Shown here: piece after piece, positions 45,820 through 57,587 of the stretch
Layout: each line of letters starts with the position of its first letter
How positions within the stretch are numbered: position 1 is the stretch's first letter
Origin: Aspergillus flavus
Lineage: Eukaryota > Ascomycota > Eurotiomycetes > Eurotiales > Aspergillaceae
NCBI RefSeq assembly: GCF_009017415.1
Contig: NC_092405.1
Span: 1,922,001 to 1,986,000, forward strand
Length of the DNA: 64,000 nt
Direction of reading: 5' to 3'
Notes under the pieces: generated by a model
The model's input: the letters and a program-made list of their open reading frames with translations, nothing else
Database searches by the model: none
What the model was told of the DNA's origin: nothing
Program-made: the position numbers and the translations under genes

Positions 45820-47189
45820 ATGGTGAAATCACTTTTGGTGTCTGGTCTCTTTGCCGCAACGGCTCTGGCCGCGAGCCGCATGACAGCTCCTGCTGGTGCG
45901 ATCGTCGTTGCCAAGTCTGGGGGTGACTATGATACGGTAAGCATGTTGGAAAGTCAGATCAAACATCTTCAGACATGTTCTAACGAAACGTCATTGGACA
46001 GCTTAGCGCCGCCGTTAATGCCCTGAGCACTACCGAGACCGCGACGCAGACTATCTTCATTGAGGAGGGTACCTACGACGAACAGGTGTACATCCCGTCG
46101 TTGGCTGGAAAGCTGATCATCTACGGTCAGACAGAGGAGTATGCTCTATAATTCTGTACTGAACAGCATAGGACCTTGTCAACTAACAATGTGTTTCTAG
46201 TGACACCACCTACACGGGCAACCTCGTCAACATCACCCATAACATTAAGTTGGCTGACGTCGCCAATGATGACGAGACTGGTGAGACTCGCCCTACACTC
46301 TAGCCTATATTCTTCCCGTTATACTCACAGTAAGAATAGCAACCGTTCGTAACCACTCCCCCAACTCGTCCATCTACAACCTCAACATCATCAACACCTG
46401 CGGCCAAGTCTGCCACCAGGCCTTGGCCGTGAGCGCCTACGGCAATGGCCAGGGATACTACGGATGCCAGTTCACCGGGTACCAGGGTAAGCAACAGAAC
46501 AGATAGAGAAATACGAGCTCTACAGTACTGACCAGCTATCAAATAGATACTCTTCTTGCCCAAAGCGGAAACCAGGTCTACGCCCACAATCTCATCGAGG
46601 GTGCCGTGTATGTCTCCCTGTATTCTTTCGTACCATCGCAAGGAGATGATTAACACCCAATTTTCAATCCAGTGACTTCATCTTCGGCCAGCACGCCCGT
46701 GCCTGGTTCCAAGATTGCGACATCCGTGTCCTGAAGGGCCCCAGCTCCGGCTACATCACCGCCAACGGTCGCTCCTCTGAAACCGACACGTCCTACTACG
46801 TAATTCACAAATCCTCCGTCGCAGCCGCCGATGGCAATGATGTCCCGTCTGGTACCTACTATCTCGGTACGTCGTACTCTTATCGGAGCTGTACTCACCT
46901 GTCATGTTTAATAACAATCTGTGTTACAGGTCGCCCATGGTCCCAGTACGCCCGCGTCCTCTTCCAGGAGACCTCCATGACTGATGTAATTAACTCTGCT
47001 GGCTGGTCTGTATGGTCGACTACCCAGGCTAACACTGAGAATGTTACCTTTGCCGAATATGGCAACACTGGTGCTGGAGCAGAGGGTACGCGTGCTAGTT
47101 TCTCTGAGAAGCTGAGTGAGCCCGTTGCTATCTCGACCATTTTGGGCTCGGATTGGGCACAGTGGGTTGATACTAGCTATATCAACTAA
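45820..47189 (+). CDS. pmeA: Pectin methylesterase, carbohydrate esterase family 8
   Basis: Predicted 331 residues from seven exons: 45820-45936, 46002-46138, 46201-46280, 46340-46486, 46547-46607, 46673-46866 and 46930-47189. This equals the length I recall for Aspergillus PmeA. A signal peptide is seen (MVKSLLVSGLFAATALA). The beta-helix active-site blocks are all present: GYQDTLLA and DFIFGQ carry the two catalytic Asp, and LGRPW carries the substrate Arg. Ser/Asn-rich turns and the end ILGSDWAQWVDTSYIN complete the domain. The enzyme removes methyl groups from homogalacturonan outside the cell, preparing pectin for polygalacturonase and pectate lyase. Six introns, with four falling near active-site blocks, make it unreadable in a single frame. 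A putative TATA box is placed about 80 bp upstream. Induction by pectin is expected but not visible here. Confidence 0.94.
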
Positions 47190-48577
47190 GTATCTTGGTA
47201 CTTAAGGAGGGGGATATGATATCAGGATAATTTTGGCTATGCTTACTATGGCCGATCTTATATAGTAAGTAGTGTTTGATTTTGATATGTAGATAATAAT
47301 TTTCGATCAAATGGCTTGCTGTGACCTTTTTCCTGAAATCAGGCGCGTCGACCAGCTGATCCATGTCACTAGTAAAGGGGCATGAAATATTGATACTGTT
47401 ATAGCTCTAGTTTTTCTTTCAATTAATTTAATAGAGTTAGACTTGACTTGGACTATGGATGTGAGAAGGTTCTCCACAAAGCTTACAGACAAATAAGCCC
47501 TGAGTCGTACTTGCCTTTCTAATCTCGGAGCGCCACAATTCCTGGATGGAGTGATTTGACTTCTGTACAGAGATTTCCTATGATTGAGGTCGAATATATG
47601 CCAAGTTTGTAGCTTCACGTATATTGATTTGCTTTGAATGGACATATATCTGGGTCTCACCAAAATCAGCCGGGTAGATCAAGCACACTGTCCACCTTTG
47701 GAAGTGTAAAGCGAAGTATTTACGTGAACAAGAACCGCTAAAAAAATATCGCAGGTATCACCATGGCTTACAGAAGAGTTATTGAATACATAGATCAGCC
47801 GTACAACGACTGTACTCTAACAGTATGCCTCAGGCACTAATAATCCACATACCTGTCCCTGCCCCAGCCCCGCTGATATACGTGTCTCGCCCCAAACGTT
47901 ACTTCAGCCAGAGTCTAGACATTCCTCACTCCAATGTCTTCAGCTGAGAAGAGTGGGCCCATGCGGTACTTACGGGATAAGATTTGGCAGAAAACAACGC
48001 TAGATGAGTCCAGACAGCAGCCCTAGTACTAATGTGGCATGTTGGATTCCGGCAGCTTCGATGGCTTACGATTATAAAATGATTATGAATACTTTGCTAT
48101 TAGAGCATTTTCCCAAAATGGAAGCTTTAAGCTACTCGTAATTTTGTAGAAATGCAAGGAGTCAGCTTTGGCTTGCTCTCGACGATGTAACGCCAGGATA
48201 GGCGGATTTGTCAATGGCGGTGTTCGTATACTCAAACTAATACCCATACAACAATGGTTAGGACATGATTGATTCGGTTCCTGTACCTAAATTAAGAGAT
48301 GATACATATGGACTATAAATACATTTGTAAGTTGGGAATGAGTAAATCCAAAATGAGTAGAAAGAAACGAGATTCCATTCATGGCACTACGTACAAGTGA
48401 ATCTTCAGCTCCGTGAGATTTTAGCTCCATTTCGGTCAACTCCGCTATTCTTCAGCAAGTCTACTGTACTAGATGCCCCACACGACTCAGCAGTATCCAA
48501 GGTATAAAAGCGACACTAACCTCCATAACAGAAACAAATTTACTCGTCCTGTTAGAAAACCACACTTGTATACCAAA
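47190..48577. other. 1.4-kb intergenic stretch
   Basis: No coding signal. It contains the 3' side of the pectin methylesterase gene and the promoter of the small secreted protein. Confidence 0.5.
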
Positions 48578-48985
48578 ATGAAGTCTACCCTATTCAAGGT
48601 AAACCCCACCTCATAATCCCTTCCATGCCTGAACTTACCAGATCATCAACAGTCCTTGGCCGTCCTCCCCGTCCTCTCCATAGGAGCAATAGCGAGTCCG
48701 CTTGTCTCCTATGCCGGCTATGTTTATGAGAGTTGCACCGGCCCCAGCATCACAGCTACCAATATCGCGGCAACCTATTGCGCAAATGTGGAAGATATTC
48801 CGATCAAGTCTTTCACTGCGTATGTGTTTTCTGGGGTCTGCGATGATGCCAAGTCTCCTGTGTTGAATGTCTACACTGGGTCGAATTGCGAGTCTGGGTT
48901 GTTTGATACTGTGAGCGTGAATAGTGAGAAGCAGTGTTTTGAGGCGGATACTACGATTGTAAGCTTGGGGGTTGAGTGTGTTTGA
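48578..48985 (+). CDS. Small secreted six-cysteine protein, unknown family
   Basis: Predicted 117 residues from exons 48578-48598 and 48653-48985. A signal peptide covers about 1-22 (MKSTLFKSLAVLPVLSIG, then AIAS). The mature part of about 95 residues has six Cys (in YESC, ATYC, SGVC, GSNC, EKQC, VECV), enough for three disulfides, and no membrane segment. The start was chosen because a 7-codon first exon joined through a 54-nt intron supplies the missing Met and a full signal peptide. I do not recognise the family. Size and cysteine count are those of effector-like or wall-associated small secreted proteins; antimicrobial or surface roles are possible but unsupported. Confidence 0.7.
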
Positions 48986-49329
48986 TAGAGATATGAATGG
49001 AGTTCTACTTGTGATGTTGGTGGTAAGGGTACTGGGGTTTGCCTACTTGAGTATGGATTCCTATTGGAAATCAACGTGGACCGCCAGAGGAATGGTATGA
49101 GTTATTCATCGTCAGTTGTACAGGAGGACACAATAACAGTAGGACATGTTATGTATGTAAAACAACACATATAAAGTACATCGAACCAATAAGTTCAACC
49201 AGCGGTATCTCAAACTCTCTTCCCATTCATCATCAATCTGATATAAAGTCGCAAAATATATGAAACCCAAGTGCCCATTCACATCGCACCATCTCCGATT
49301 AAAGCTTCCATGCAGAACAATAAAACTAT
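48986..49329. other. Convergent intergenic region
   Basis: A 344-bp gap between the ends of two small genes. Nothing is seen beyond AT-rich 3' sequence. Confidence 0.5.
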
Positions 49330-49608
49330 TTAGCTCTTCCACTGTCCAGCATTCTCCACGCCTTTCGCAACCCTATTCGCTCCGTCTTCAACTCCTGTTC
49401 CAATACTTCCCAGTCCATCACCCAACGGCTTCCCGGCACTTCCTGTAGCGCCCGTGATAGTATCGCCGATTCCACGAGTAGCGGCACCTGTGACACCGCC
49501 AACGGTGCGAGAGACGCCTCCGACTGTGTTACCGAGAGTCGAGGTTACGAATTTGGCGGCACCTGTGACGCCGCTGTCTTGAGAGGAGGAGAAAGTGTTG
49601 TTCGGCAT
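49330..49608 (-). CDS. Glycine-rich hydrophilin-like protein
   Basis: Predicted 92 residues in one exon. The sequence is Gly/Thr/Ala/Val rich with loose 11-residue-type repeats (TLGNTVGGVSRTVGGVTGAAT, then GDTITGATGSAGKPLGDGLG). It has no Cys, no signal peptide and no membrane segment. Such low-complexity, water-loving proteins resemble LEA or hydrophilin proteins made in conidia or during stress in moulds. The start is the only Met in frame at the left edge of the repeat region. A role in desiccation tolerance would be an inference from composition. Confidence 0.65.
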   Translation of the reverse strand: MPNNTFSSSQDSGVTGAAKFVTSTLGNTVGGVSRTVGGVTGAATRGIGDTITGATGSAGKPLGDGLGSIGTGVEDGANRVAKGVENAGQWKS

Positions 49609-50074
49609 GATGCAGGTGTTTCTTGATTTGAGGTTTTTTTCTTTGGTCTAGGTGTGGTGTGGTGTTTAAGGCTCGAATAAGTAAGAGGTTGTAATATAGA
49701 TATGGATATGAGTATGAGTGTTTGTTTGTTTGAATATGGCTCTGGAGACATGGATTCGGGCGCGATTGATCCTTCTTATCTTATCTTGGATCTCGGATGA
49801 TGTCATCGCCATGGGCCCTGACGTTGGTGGCGGGCTTTCTATTATTCATGTGCAACATGAGTAAACATCTAAGGAGACGAGTTACGAAGGGCATCCAATT
49901 GGCCATGTCCAGCCTATGAGACCCAGATTCCATTATTTCAGTTTCAAGATGGCGGAGTGCCCAATCCATGTCTTGCCAGCGGTACCAACCCACTGATTAC
50001 TTCCATACTTCAAATGAACTTCAAAGAGGAACATATATGAGTACAATAAACCCAATAGTACCTCGTATCTACCA
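49609..50074. other. Upstream region of the hydrophilin-like gene
   Basis: Short frames only (49781-49993 on the minus strand has no motif). No other feature is supported. Confidence 0.5.
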
Positions 50075-51121
50075 TTAACTCCAATTCACAACACATAACC
50101 CAACAACCCACATCAACATATACCACCACCGATCCGGCAGAACCCGGACACCGTCATTCGGCACCCATGCAAGAGTCTGGTTGCCCGACTGAATATTCAA
50201 CACCTTGGTGGAATTGATGCTATCAAGTTGTCCCGAAAAGGTCACACTGAATTCAATGTGCAATTCATCCTCAGTACCTCTATAATTCTTATAATCAGAC
50301 GATGTGTTACCCGAACCCACAAATCGAAGATCCAGGGTAGTGTTCGTCACAGATCCATTCAAACTCGTGGTAGAGGGCCAGCCCATGCTTATCCCGTATG
50401 ATGAACAAGTACGCCCAGGAAGACGAATCAACCCCTCGCCCCCATCAATCGCCGGTTCCGGGTTAGAAGCAGTAGTAGCATTGAAACTCACGGCGGTTGA
50501 CTTCGTTGAATCCATAGAAACATTCATGATCATCACATCCGAGGCACCAGACGTATGAGCCGTCAAGTCAATCCAACCTCTAGTCGTAGCGATGCGAACG
50601 AGATCCGGCTCCATAGGACAAACACTATCCTCTGTCCATTTAATCGGATTATAAGACGTGTGGATCTCATTAACCGGCTTGTCGGATTCCCACGCCTTGA
50701 ACCCAACGATAAAGGGGTTCAAGGGCCCGGTAGGATAGGGCGGTTGTGGTCCAACCCAGGCGTATCCTAGGATCCGAAGCTCCCCGTTTGCGTCACGACA
50801 TCGTGATCCGCCGGTGATGTTGTAGGATATATATCCTTCGCCCTGGAAATAACTGCCGTCGTATATTGTTGGGCTGGCGTCGGCGGATCTACTGCCTTGG
50901 GATGTCCAGTTCCAGGCGTTGTTGGGGACAATGTATGTTGTTGTTAGGAGGTTGTTTGTGGTTCCGCATCCGGATGAACCTGAACTGCTGCCGCTTCCAT
51001 CACTGCTGTCGCTGTCGTTGTTGCTGTCATTATCGCCTCCTCCGCCTCGTCTGGCTAGGGACCCGCTCCCGAAGATAGAGAAGAGAAGCAGGAGCTGGGT
51101 GAGAAGGGGTTTTGACACCAT
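50075..51121 (-). CDS. Secreted Ser/Asp-rich surface protein with C-terminal hydrophobic tail
   Basis: Predicted 348 residues in one exon. A signal peptide is seen at 1-23 (PLLTQLLLLFSIFGSGSLA), followed by ARR and a low-complexity stretch (residues 25-52) of Gly, Asp, Asn and Ser. The rest is a beta-rich domain with two Cys pairs (SRCRDANGEL, DSVCPMEPD, GRTCSSYG) and about nine N-x-S/T sites. The C-terminus is hydrophobic with Trp (RWWYMLMWVVGLCVVNW), like a GPI-attachment signal or membrane anchor, but the small-residue cleavage site upstream is not obvious. I do not recognise the family; the layout suggests a cell-wall or surface protein. The reading frame is continuous, so no intron is needed. 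Confidence 0.7.
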   Translation of the reverse strand: MVSKPLLTQLLLLFSIFGSGSLARRGGGGDNDSNNDSDSSDGSGSSSGSSGCGTTNNLLTTTYIVPNNAWNWTSQGSRSADASPTIYDGSYFQGEGYISYNITGGSRCRDANGELRILGYAWVGPQPPYPTGPLNPFIVGFKAWESDKPVNEIHTSYNPIKWTEDSVCPMEPDLVRIATTRGWIDLTAHTSGASDVMIMNVSMDSTKSTAVSFNATTASNPEPAIDGGEGLIRLPGRTCSSYGISMGWPSTTSLNGSVTNTTLDLRFVGSGNTSSDYKNYRGTEDELHIEFSVTFSGQLDSINSTKVLNIQSGNQTLAWVPNDGVRVLPDRWWYMLMWVVGLCVVNWS

Positions 51122-52104
51122 TAAGACGGGGTTATGCGAGATATACTGCAGGGTAGACTAGACATTACGAAGCGAAAGGAAAAGGAAAAGGTCCATCGCG
51201 AGAGGGATGGATCGAAGCGTAGATCGCTAATTTATAAAAGACAAGTGTATAGACTGCCAAGTGCCCGACCTCGTATTGCTTGGGTCATGCTCTACAAGAC
51301 CACATTATCCATTGGCGGATGGTTTTCCTGCAAGAAATGAGGGTTTGGACTAAGCATATTAAGCGACCTTGGCAGACCAGAGTTGGCTGAGAGAGGTGAT
51401 GATAAGCCACTTTTCACACGGGATAAGTGGATAAGTTAGGACGTCTTAAAATAGCCTCATGGGCTTCGGTCTTGTGACATAAACTTTGATTTCAGCTCAT
51501 TTATCTTGTCTTGTATCTTTGATCTACACATATTCAGCCTCACCTTTCCGATGGTTTGTGGTAGTGAGCACCAGTTGAAGACTTCTAAACGGTTTGTTTA
51601 GCTTTAAACTCATGAGTTCAAACAGGGCTATCTATCTTCGATTGTACTGTACATAGGTGCGGTAGGTCACTGTAGTGTCGTATCTAAGGGAAGTATACCA
51701 TTCAATCGCTCTAGGCAAACGATTTCAGCTTACCGAATGAGGAATTCAAGAGCAAACTATATAACAGAAAAGATGCAGGAGACGTTGTCATTCTAAGCCG
51801 ACAGATGTAGCAAAATAACACTGGGTTTCGGCCTCATCGCTTGGATTGTGCTTTCAACAGCACTTTCTGCATATACGCCTACTTATGAAATAGGGCAGTT
51901 ATTACGCTAATAACATTATATCTCCCTTCACTGTGTTAGAGCTGCTGATCTAAAGTATACTAGCTTTATCCGCATTTTAGACGTTAAGATGAGGATGAGG
52001 AGGACCACCCAATATAGAACGCCCTATCGCCAACAAAACCCTCACAAGACCAAAACAAGAACCACAAATGCAACAATTCATCTATAAATATATTAGCCCC
52101 AAAA
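51122..52104. other. Intergenic region of about 1 kb
   Basis: It holds the promoter of the surface-protein gene and the 3' side of the decarboxylase gene. No gene or repeat is supported. Confidence 0.5.
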
Positions 52105-53884
52105 TCAAAGCCTACTCTGCGCATTCTCCCTCAAAACCTGATTATTTAACAAACCCATCAATACATCCGGCGCATCAAGCCTCTCCATAAAAACTTCCAC
52201 CATCCGCAACCCCTTCCCATTAGCCAGCTGTGAATCATTCAATACGCGATCCAAATCCGCCCAGGTCCGGACTTCCCATGTCAATGCCTTATACTCGCCC
52301 TCCTGGTCTGCGCCGAAGAACTCTGCGGCTTTGAGGTACCGCCATGGAGCAATATCATTATATGCCTGGTTGCGGCCGTGGATACACCTTTCGATGGTGT
52401 ATCCGTCGTTGTTGATTAGAAAGATTATGACATTGAGCTTTTGATGGATGATGGTACCAAGCTCTTGGACGGTCATTTGGAAGCTGCCGTCGCCGATGAA
52501 TAGGATCGTGCGAGGGTTAGATACACTATGGTATTTGTTGGAGATGACTAGATCGCGCTGTGCGTGGCTTGCTCCTAGTGCGGCTGGAAGCATGTATCCG
52601 ATTGATAGCCAGGTGGCTGGTTTGAAGAGACGGGTTTGTGGGGGTAGTATGAAGTCGTTGACGCCGTAGCCTGGTGTTCCGGTCTCACCGAGGATAATGT
52701 CTCCAGTTCGCAAAAAGGGTGAGAATCGCTTCCAGAAGCCCCCCGTCTGTGTGACTAGATCGGTAGGGGACACTTCGGGGAGTGTCCTGAGTGATGGGTG
52801 GACAAGGTCATGTTTATGTGTCGGTATTTTGGATATATCGAGTTGTTGGGTGAGCTGCTCAATGAAATATCCGACTGGAAGGTCGCGAAAGACATCTTTG
52901 TTAACCTGGATCGAGTTGGGGCTAAGCAGAACAGATTTCTCGTCCGCTGGTTTTAACAAGTAATTGTAGGAGTTGGTGTTGCTGAAGTGTGGTCCGAAAA
53001 CCAGAACTAAATCGCAGGAGTCGACGAAAGCTTTGTAGGCAAGCGTACTAACTCCGTAGACGTTGGGTAATGTTTCATCGACTAGGCCCTTGCCAAACCC
53101 AGATGTAAATGTTGGCCAGCTTATCGTCCTGACTAGGTGATTTACTCTGCCGTGCATGCCAAACGATCTTGTCTCTCCGTCGACCAGAATCATCGGCTTC
53201 TTGCTGCTGTAGATTCGTTTGAGGACAGCACTAAGGGCTGCTTCCTCCACCTGTGGCTGGCGCACGGCGGGCGGAATTTGGATCTTCGACGACAAGCCCG
53301 CTACAGGAACAAGCACGGGCACCATGTCAACAGGAATAGCGATACGAACAGGTCGACTGTGCAACAGACATTGCAGCAGAATCCTATCAATCTCGGAAGG
53401 TGCCGTGCGATGATCGTTCAGGCTGACCTGCGCTACAGTGACATGTTCCTGTATAGCGTCAAATCGCTGATAATCACCATCATTGAATGTGTGATGGATC
53501 AATGCGCGCGACTCTTGTGAGGCGCGCATGGGTGTTCCAACAATATGCACAACTGGGGCTCTCTCTGCGTAGGCTCCTGCAATAGCATTAATGGCTGACA
53601 GCTCGCCAACGCCAAACGTGGTCACCACCGCGCCAATTTCTAAGCAGTCAGCCTCTGTCTACGCAGGAAGAGACTAGGGAGGTACCTTTGATCCGAGAGT
53701 AGCCATCCGCAGCATAGCCTGCATTTAGCTCGTTGCAGTTTCCCACCCATTTGAGTCCGGATGGCACGATATGATCTAGAAGTGTCAAGTTGTAGTCACC
53801 GGGTACGCCGAAGATAGAGTCTACACCCAGTTGGCGCAGACGCTTGAACAGATATTGGGCGAGGGGTAGAGTTTCCCCTTCCAT
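52105..53884 (-). CDS. Pyruvate-decarboxylase-family ThDP enzyme (2-oxo-acid decarboxylase)
   Basis: Predicted 577 residues from exons 53884-53686 and 53639-52105. The ThDP proton-relay Glu52 is present ([16 protein letters not shown]). The active-site His pair (RALIHHTF, 115-116) marks true pyruvate/indolepyruvate-type decarboxylases. The cofactor motif runs from GDGS (449-452) to NNDGYTIE with Glu483. The family turns a 2-oxo acid into an aldehyde and CO2. Whether it acts on pyruvate or on a larger oxo acid such as phenylpyruvate, indolepyruvate or a sulfo-acid cannot be read; ordinary glycolytic pyruvate decarboxylase genes are not usually paired with a regulator and dioxygenase. The 46-nt intron right after GYSRIK is short but restores [11 protein letters not shown]. 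The gene diverges from the TauD-type gene 408 bp away. Confidence 0.9.
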
Positions 53885-54292
53885 GGTTTATTTGTCAGAG
53901 TGAACTAGATTGTTACGTTACTTGCGTTGCTCTCTTCAGTACTGTACACATCTTCTCTTTTATATATGACAGAAGGAATTTCAATGGTCCTATACATCGA
54001 TCGTAATCTAAGATTAGATACACCTTGCCGATATCCGAAAAGATGCATTTCGGCATTCGGCGATAGGAAAGGGGATGCCCGCAACCTCATGTCGACGGGG
54101 TGCCTAACGCCGAAAGCCGATGCTTCGGAGGCCTTGTCGGATGGCATGGCATCATTTGATGTACTTGAGATAGAAGTGTAGACATTGTTGATGAGAGTCA
54201 TATGTTGATCTCCAGTACATAAATAAGAAAGCAAGTACGATGAAGAGGAACAATCCAAACAGCAACAAGCACTGTGAACATACACCTGCAAC
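53885..54292. promoter_or_regulatory. 408-bp shared upstream region, decarboxylase / TauD-type gene
   Basis: The gap between two divergent start codons must hold both promoters. Single CGG and CCG triplets occur, but I see no clear symmetric site. Short frames on both strands look like chance. Confidence 0.5.
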
Positions 54293-55505
54293 ATGACTGT
54301 CCAAACGACCACCATGCAGCCAACAAAGCGCCAGCACAGCTCAGGCTCTCTTGACAGCTTTGATCCGATCATGGTAACTCCTGTGATTGGTAACGAGTTT
54401 GCCAAAGGAACCTGCAATATTGTTGACGATATCCTACACGCCCCCAATGCAGAGCAGCGTGTTCGTGACTTAGCCATTATGGGTGGGTATCACCAAGAAT
54501 CTATCACTCAAGACCATGCTGACACTAGCAGTCGCCGAACGCGGTGTTGTTTTCTTCCGTGCCCAAGATAATCTTACAAACGATTTACAAAAAGAGCTGA
54601 TCCTACGCATGGGCGAGTTGACCGGTCGCCCGTCCACTCATGGCCTGCACATTCATCCCGTCACCAATGATGCACGCGAATTCGGTGACCCAGATCCTCA
54701 AATCAGCACTATCAACTCCGAAGGCCGTAAAACCCTCTATAAGGGATCCGACTACACCAAGATGGCGGCCGTCTGGCACAGCGACATCTCGTTTGAGAAA
54801 GCTCCCGCGGATTTTTCGAGTCTGCGACTGGTGCAGTTGCCCAAAACTGGGGGTGACACGCTTTGGGCCTCTGGTTATGAGATCTATGATCGCATCAGTA
54901 AGCCATACCGGGCGTTCCTGGAGACTTTGTCAGCCACACATGCAGGTGTCGGCTTTATGAGGTTGGCTCAGACGGGCAAGTTCCATTTGTATGAAAAGGA
55001 ACGTGGAGCCCCCGTCAATGTTGGTGGGGACCTAACGGCTGTTCATCCGGTCGTAAGGACAAACCCGATTACAGGATGGAAATCGATTTTCCCTATCGGT
55101 AAGGCACAATCTCCGTGTTGTGTATGCGGATGCTGATAGAGTACCTAGGCTCTTTTCCTACGCAGATCGATGGGTTGACTCGCAGAGAGAGCGCCAGCAT
55201 GCTGCAGTGGTTTCATGATATGATTACTCACGGACATGACCTTCAGGTCCGTTTCAAATGGAACAGCCCTAATGACATTGGTAGGTGTCTATGTACCCTA
55301 TATTTTACACTGTGAACTGACTGGTCTAGCGATCTGGGACAATCGCAGCGTCTTTCATACCGCGACGGGCGACCATGAAGGATTCGGCCCACGAAGTGGT
55401 AACCGGGCTGTGGGAGTGGGCGAGGTTCCGTACTTTGATCCCAGTAGCAAATCGCGCAGAGAGGATTTGGGAATTGAAGGTGACCTTGCTCCCTGTCATT
55501 GGTAG
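54293..55505 (+). CDS. TauD/TfdA-family Fe(II)/2-oxoglutarate dioxygenase
   Basis: Predicted 355 residues from exons 54293-54482, 54529-55098, 55149-55280 and 55330-55505. The metal site is the HxD of VWHSDISFE (His147, Asp149) plus His307 in NRSVFHTATGDHEG. The 2-oxoglutarate-binding Arg is in GPRSGNR (Arg319 or 323). The family block GGDTLWASGYEIYDRIS is present. Fungal members related to yeast Jlp1 release sulfite from taurine or other sulfonates; others act on herbicide-like or other carboxylates, so the substrate is open. No signal peptide is seen, so it is cytosolic. The gene diverges from the decarboxylase and is convergent with the Zn2Cys6 gene 63 bp away, a layout that suggests one pathway. 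All introns are 46-50 nt and phase 1. Confidence 0.9.
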
Positions 55506-55568
55506 CCTTCAAGGTGTTCTTGTTTTCTGAGCTGTTCATGTTATTTATTATATCCAAATTCGCTATTG

Positions 55569-57587
55569 CTACGAACCTAAGCTATCCCAACCAAAGCCAA
55601 ACACATCCAATGTAGGAAAATTAAGATTCTCGCCAGTCCAGAAGTCTTCTAAGGACATATCTGCGAATGGATTTTGTGCATTAAAAGAATCCTCTTGCTC
55701 TTGAGCCTCTAAAATGGCTGCACTTTGTAGACCGAGTGTACTCGCCATGGGATCCTTGGAATTTTCAAGGTTGGCGAAATGAGATCCCGATGATCCTTCT
55801 ACGCCTGCTGCTGGCTGGTTAGATATACACAAGTTATGGGACGATGCGTCATCGACAAAGGCCATAGCTCGGTTGATCATATTCTCCAAGTCATCGCGGT
55901 ATTTCCTAAAGCTGGATTTCCGCTCAGCCATGGCAAATATGGCGGATGAGCACGCACGGAGATCATTTGCCACACTCATCCTCCATAGTTGTGGAGATCG
56001 GAACAAGCAAAAGCTACAGCTATGATTAACTTAATAAAAATTGGATAGAGAAGACATTACGCACCACATTGTGAGTCCGGCAATATAAACCGAATTTGCT
56101 AAGAGGAAAGAGTACCCCGATAGGCCGTTTTGTTGCGAACGCTTGAACAATTGGCACATTTGCCCCGATGCGTGCAGGCAAGTTCTGATGAGGTCATCTT
56201 CTGGGTCGAGAATACTCAGAAATGGCTGCAGCAGCGCGCGAACACAATTATACCAATGCATTTGGATAAAGTCATTATCTTCTGGCTGTAAGGCAGGCAA
56301 GCCTCTCTTGTACTCCTCCAGCGAGGCCAACAATGGGGATATTTCCGGAATTAAATCAGGCATGTTTCTGTCCACGCGGTAAATTTTGGTATGAAGGCGG
56401 GACATGATCCGTTGCAAGTGCACTGTCGCAATAAACCGTCTGATGGTCGGTATATTTGTCCCATGCGCAATATCCGAAGATAAGTCACCCATGGCGTGCT
56501 CTACCCCAAAATACCTGCTAGTCGGGTCATCAATATCAACGGGGATCTGTACATCGATTTCGTCCTCTGCTATACTGAATGGCCGTCCGAGGGACCATGA
56601 TACATGTCGCTCGATCACGTATACACTCCAAAATAGCCTTCGGCGCAACTGCGCCTCCAATGGTTCCAGTGTCCTGTAGTGCGATTCGCGGTGCATACCC
56701 AGGTCGATGCATATCCGCATCGCCATACCGATGTTGTACCACACGCTTGAGCTAGAGCTCGATCGTAGCTCATATATGACCATCAACACCCGCCCTTCGA
56801 TACCCATAATAGACAGCGAGTCTCGCAGCGTACTATCAAATTGCATTGCAGTAGCAAAATATGCGCTCGCCGTCGTCGACTCGTACTGTTCAGTGAGCTG
56901 CTGTAGCATCGCTGCTCCAATAGCATACACCATAAATAGCTTGAACATTCCGTATTGTTCTAGCTGACCGGTGCCGGGCGCATCGTATCGTCTAGAGTGT
57001 AGCTGAAGAATCTCCGCACAGTTGATAAATGGTTGTCGCGTGTGCATGTTAATGAAGTATGCATCAAGGAGCTGCCTCCCGAGCGTATCGTCAGGTGCCG
57101 CAGCCTTGCCCTGCTCAGCCGTGGGAGCCGGCGATAGTGGTTCATGATGTTCGGTACCATGAATCGGAATCGATCTATCGGTCCAGGCGCCATCCTTAAC
57201 AATAGTACTCAAGCTCTCCGTAAGAGTCACGCCAGATGAAGGCCCAAAGTATGCAGTCGCCCTGCTCTTCTCTCTAGGTTCTCTCTCGGTCTGTTCTCCA
57301 AGTGCAGACGGCGTACGCTCTGGCGATTCAATAGGCTGCTCCCTGATGTTGGATGGTAAACCTTCAGTTATGGCAGAAAGATGCGCTTCCAAAGCTTCAA
57401 TTCGCTGCGCCAATGCGCCCTTGGACATCGCATGATGCCAAGATGGAGACGTCTCCAAGCGTATACAAGGTTCATTTGCCGCGTTGCAGTTGGCGCAGGT
57501 GGGGAATCCTACACAGCGTTGTTTTCGTCGATGGCAGCGACGACAGGATTTTGGAACTCTTTTCCGGATTCTCGTCGTCTGTTCCAT
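55569..57587 (-). CDS. Zn2Cys6 transcription factor with Fungal_trans domain (cluster regulator candidate)
   Basis: Predicted 657 residues from exons 57587-56065 and 56019-55569. The zinc cluster is at about 15-42 (SCRRCHRRKQRCVGFPTCANCNAANEPC) with the six Cys in place and flanking basic residues. A leucine-spaced helix follows (ALAQRIEALEAHLSAI), likely for dimer formation. The middle homology region is the Fungal_trans domain (FINMHTRQPFINCAEILQLH, RICIDLGMHRESHYR, RRRLFWSVYVIERHVSWSLGRPFSI). The C-terminal 145 residues are acidic and Phe/Asp rich (DMSLEDFWTG), like an activation region. The intron (45 nt) falls in helices near the end of the domain. Its place beside the dioxygenase and decarboxylase makes it the likely pathway regulator; binding sites are not identified. 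Confidence 0.9.

Noticed and set aside
55115..55315. Small frame inside the TauD-type gene
   Set aside because: It reads through the second intron and shifts out of the family motifs; it is a shadow of exon 3.
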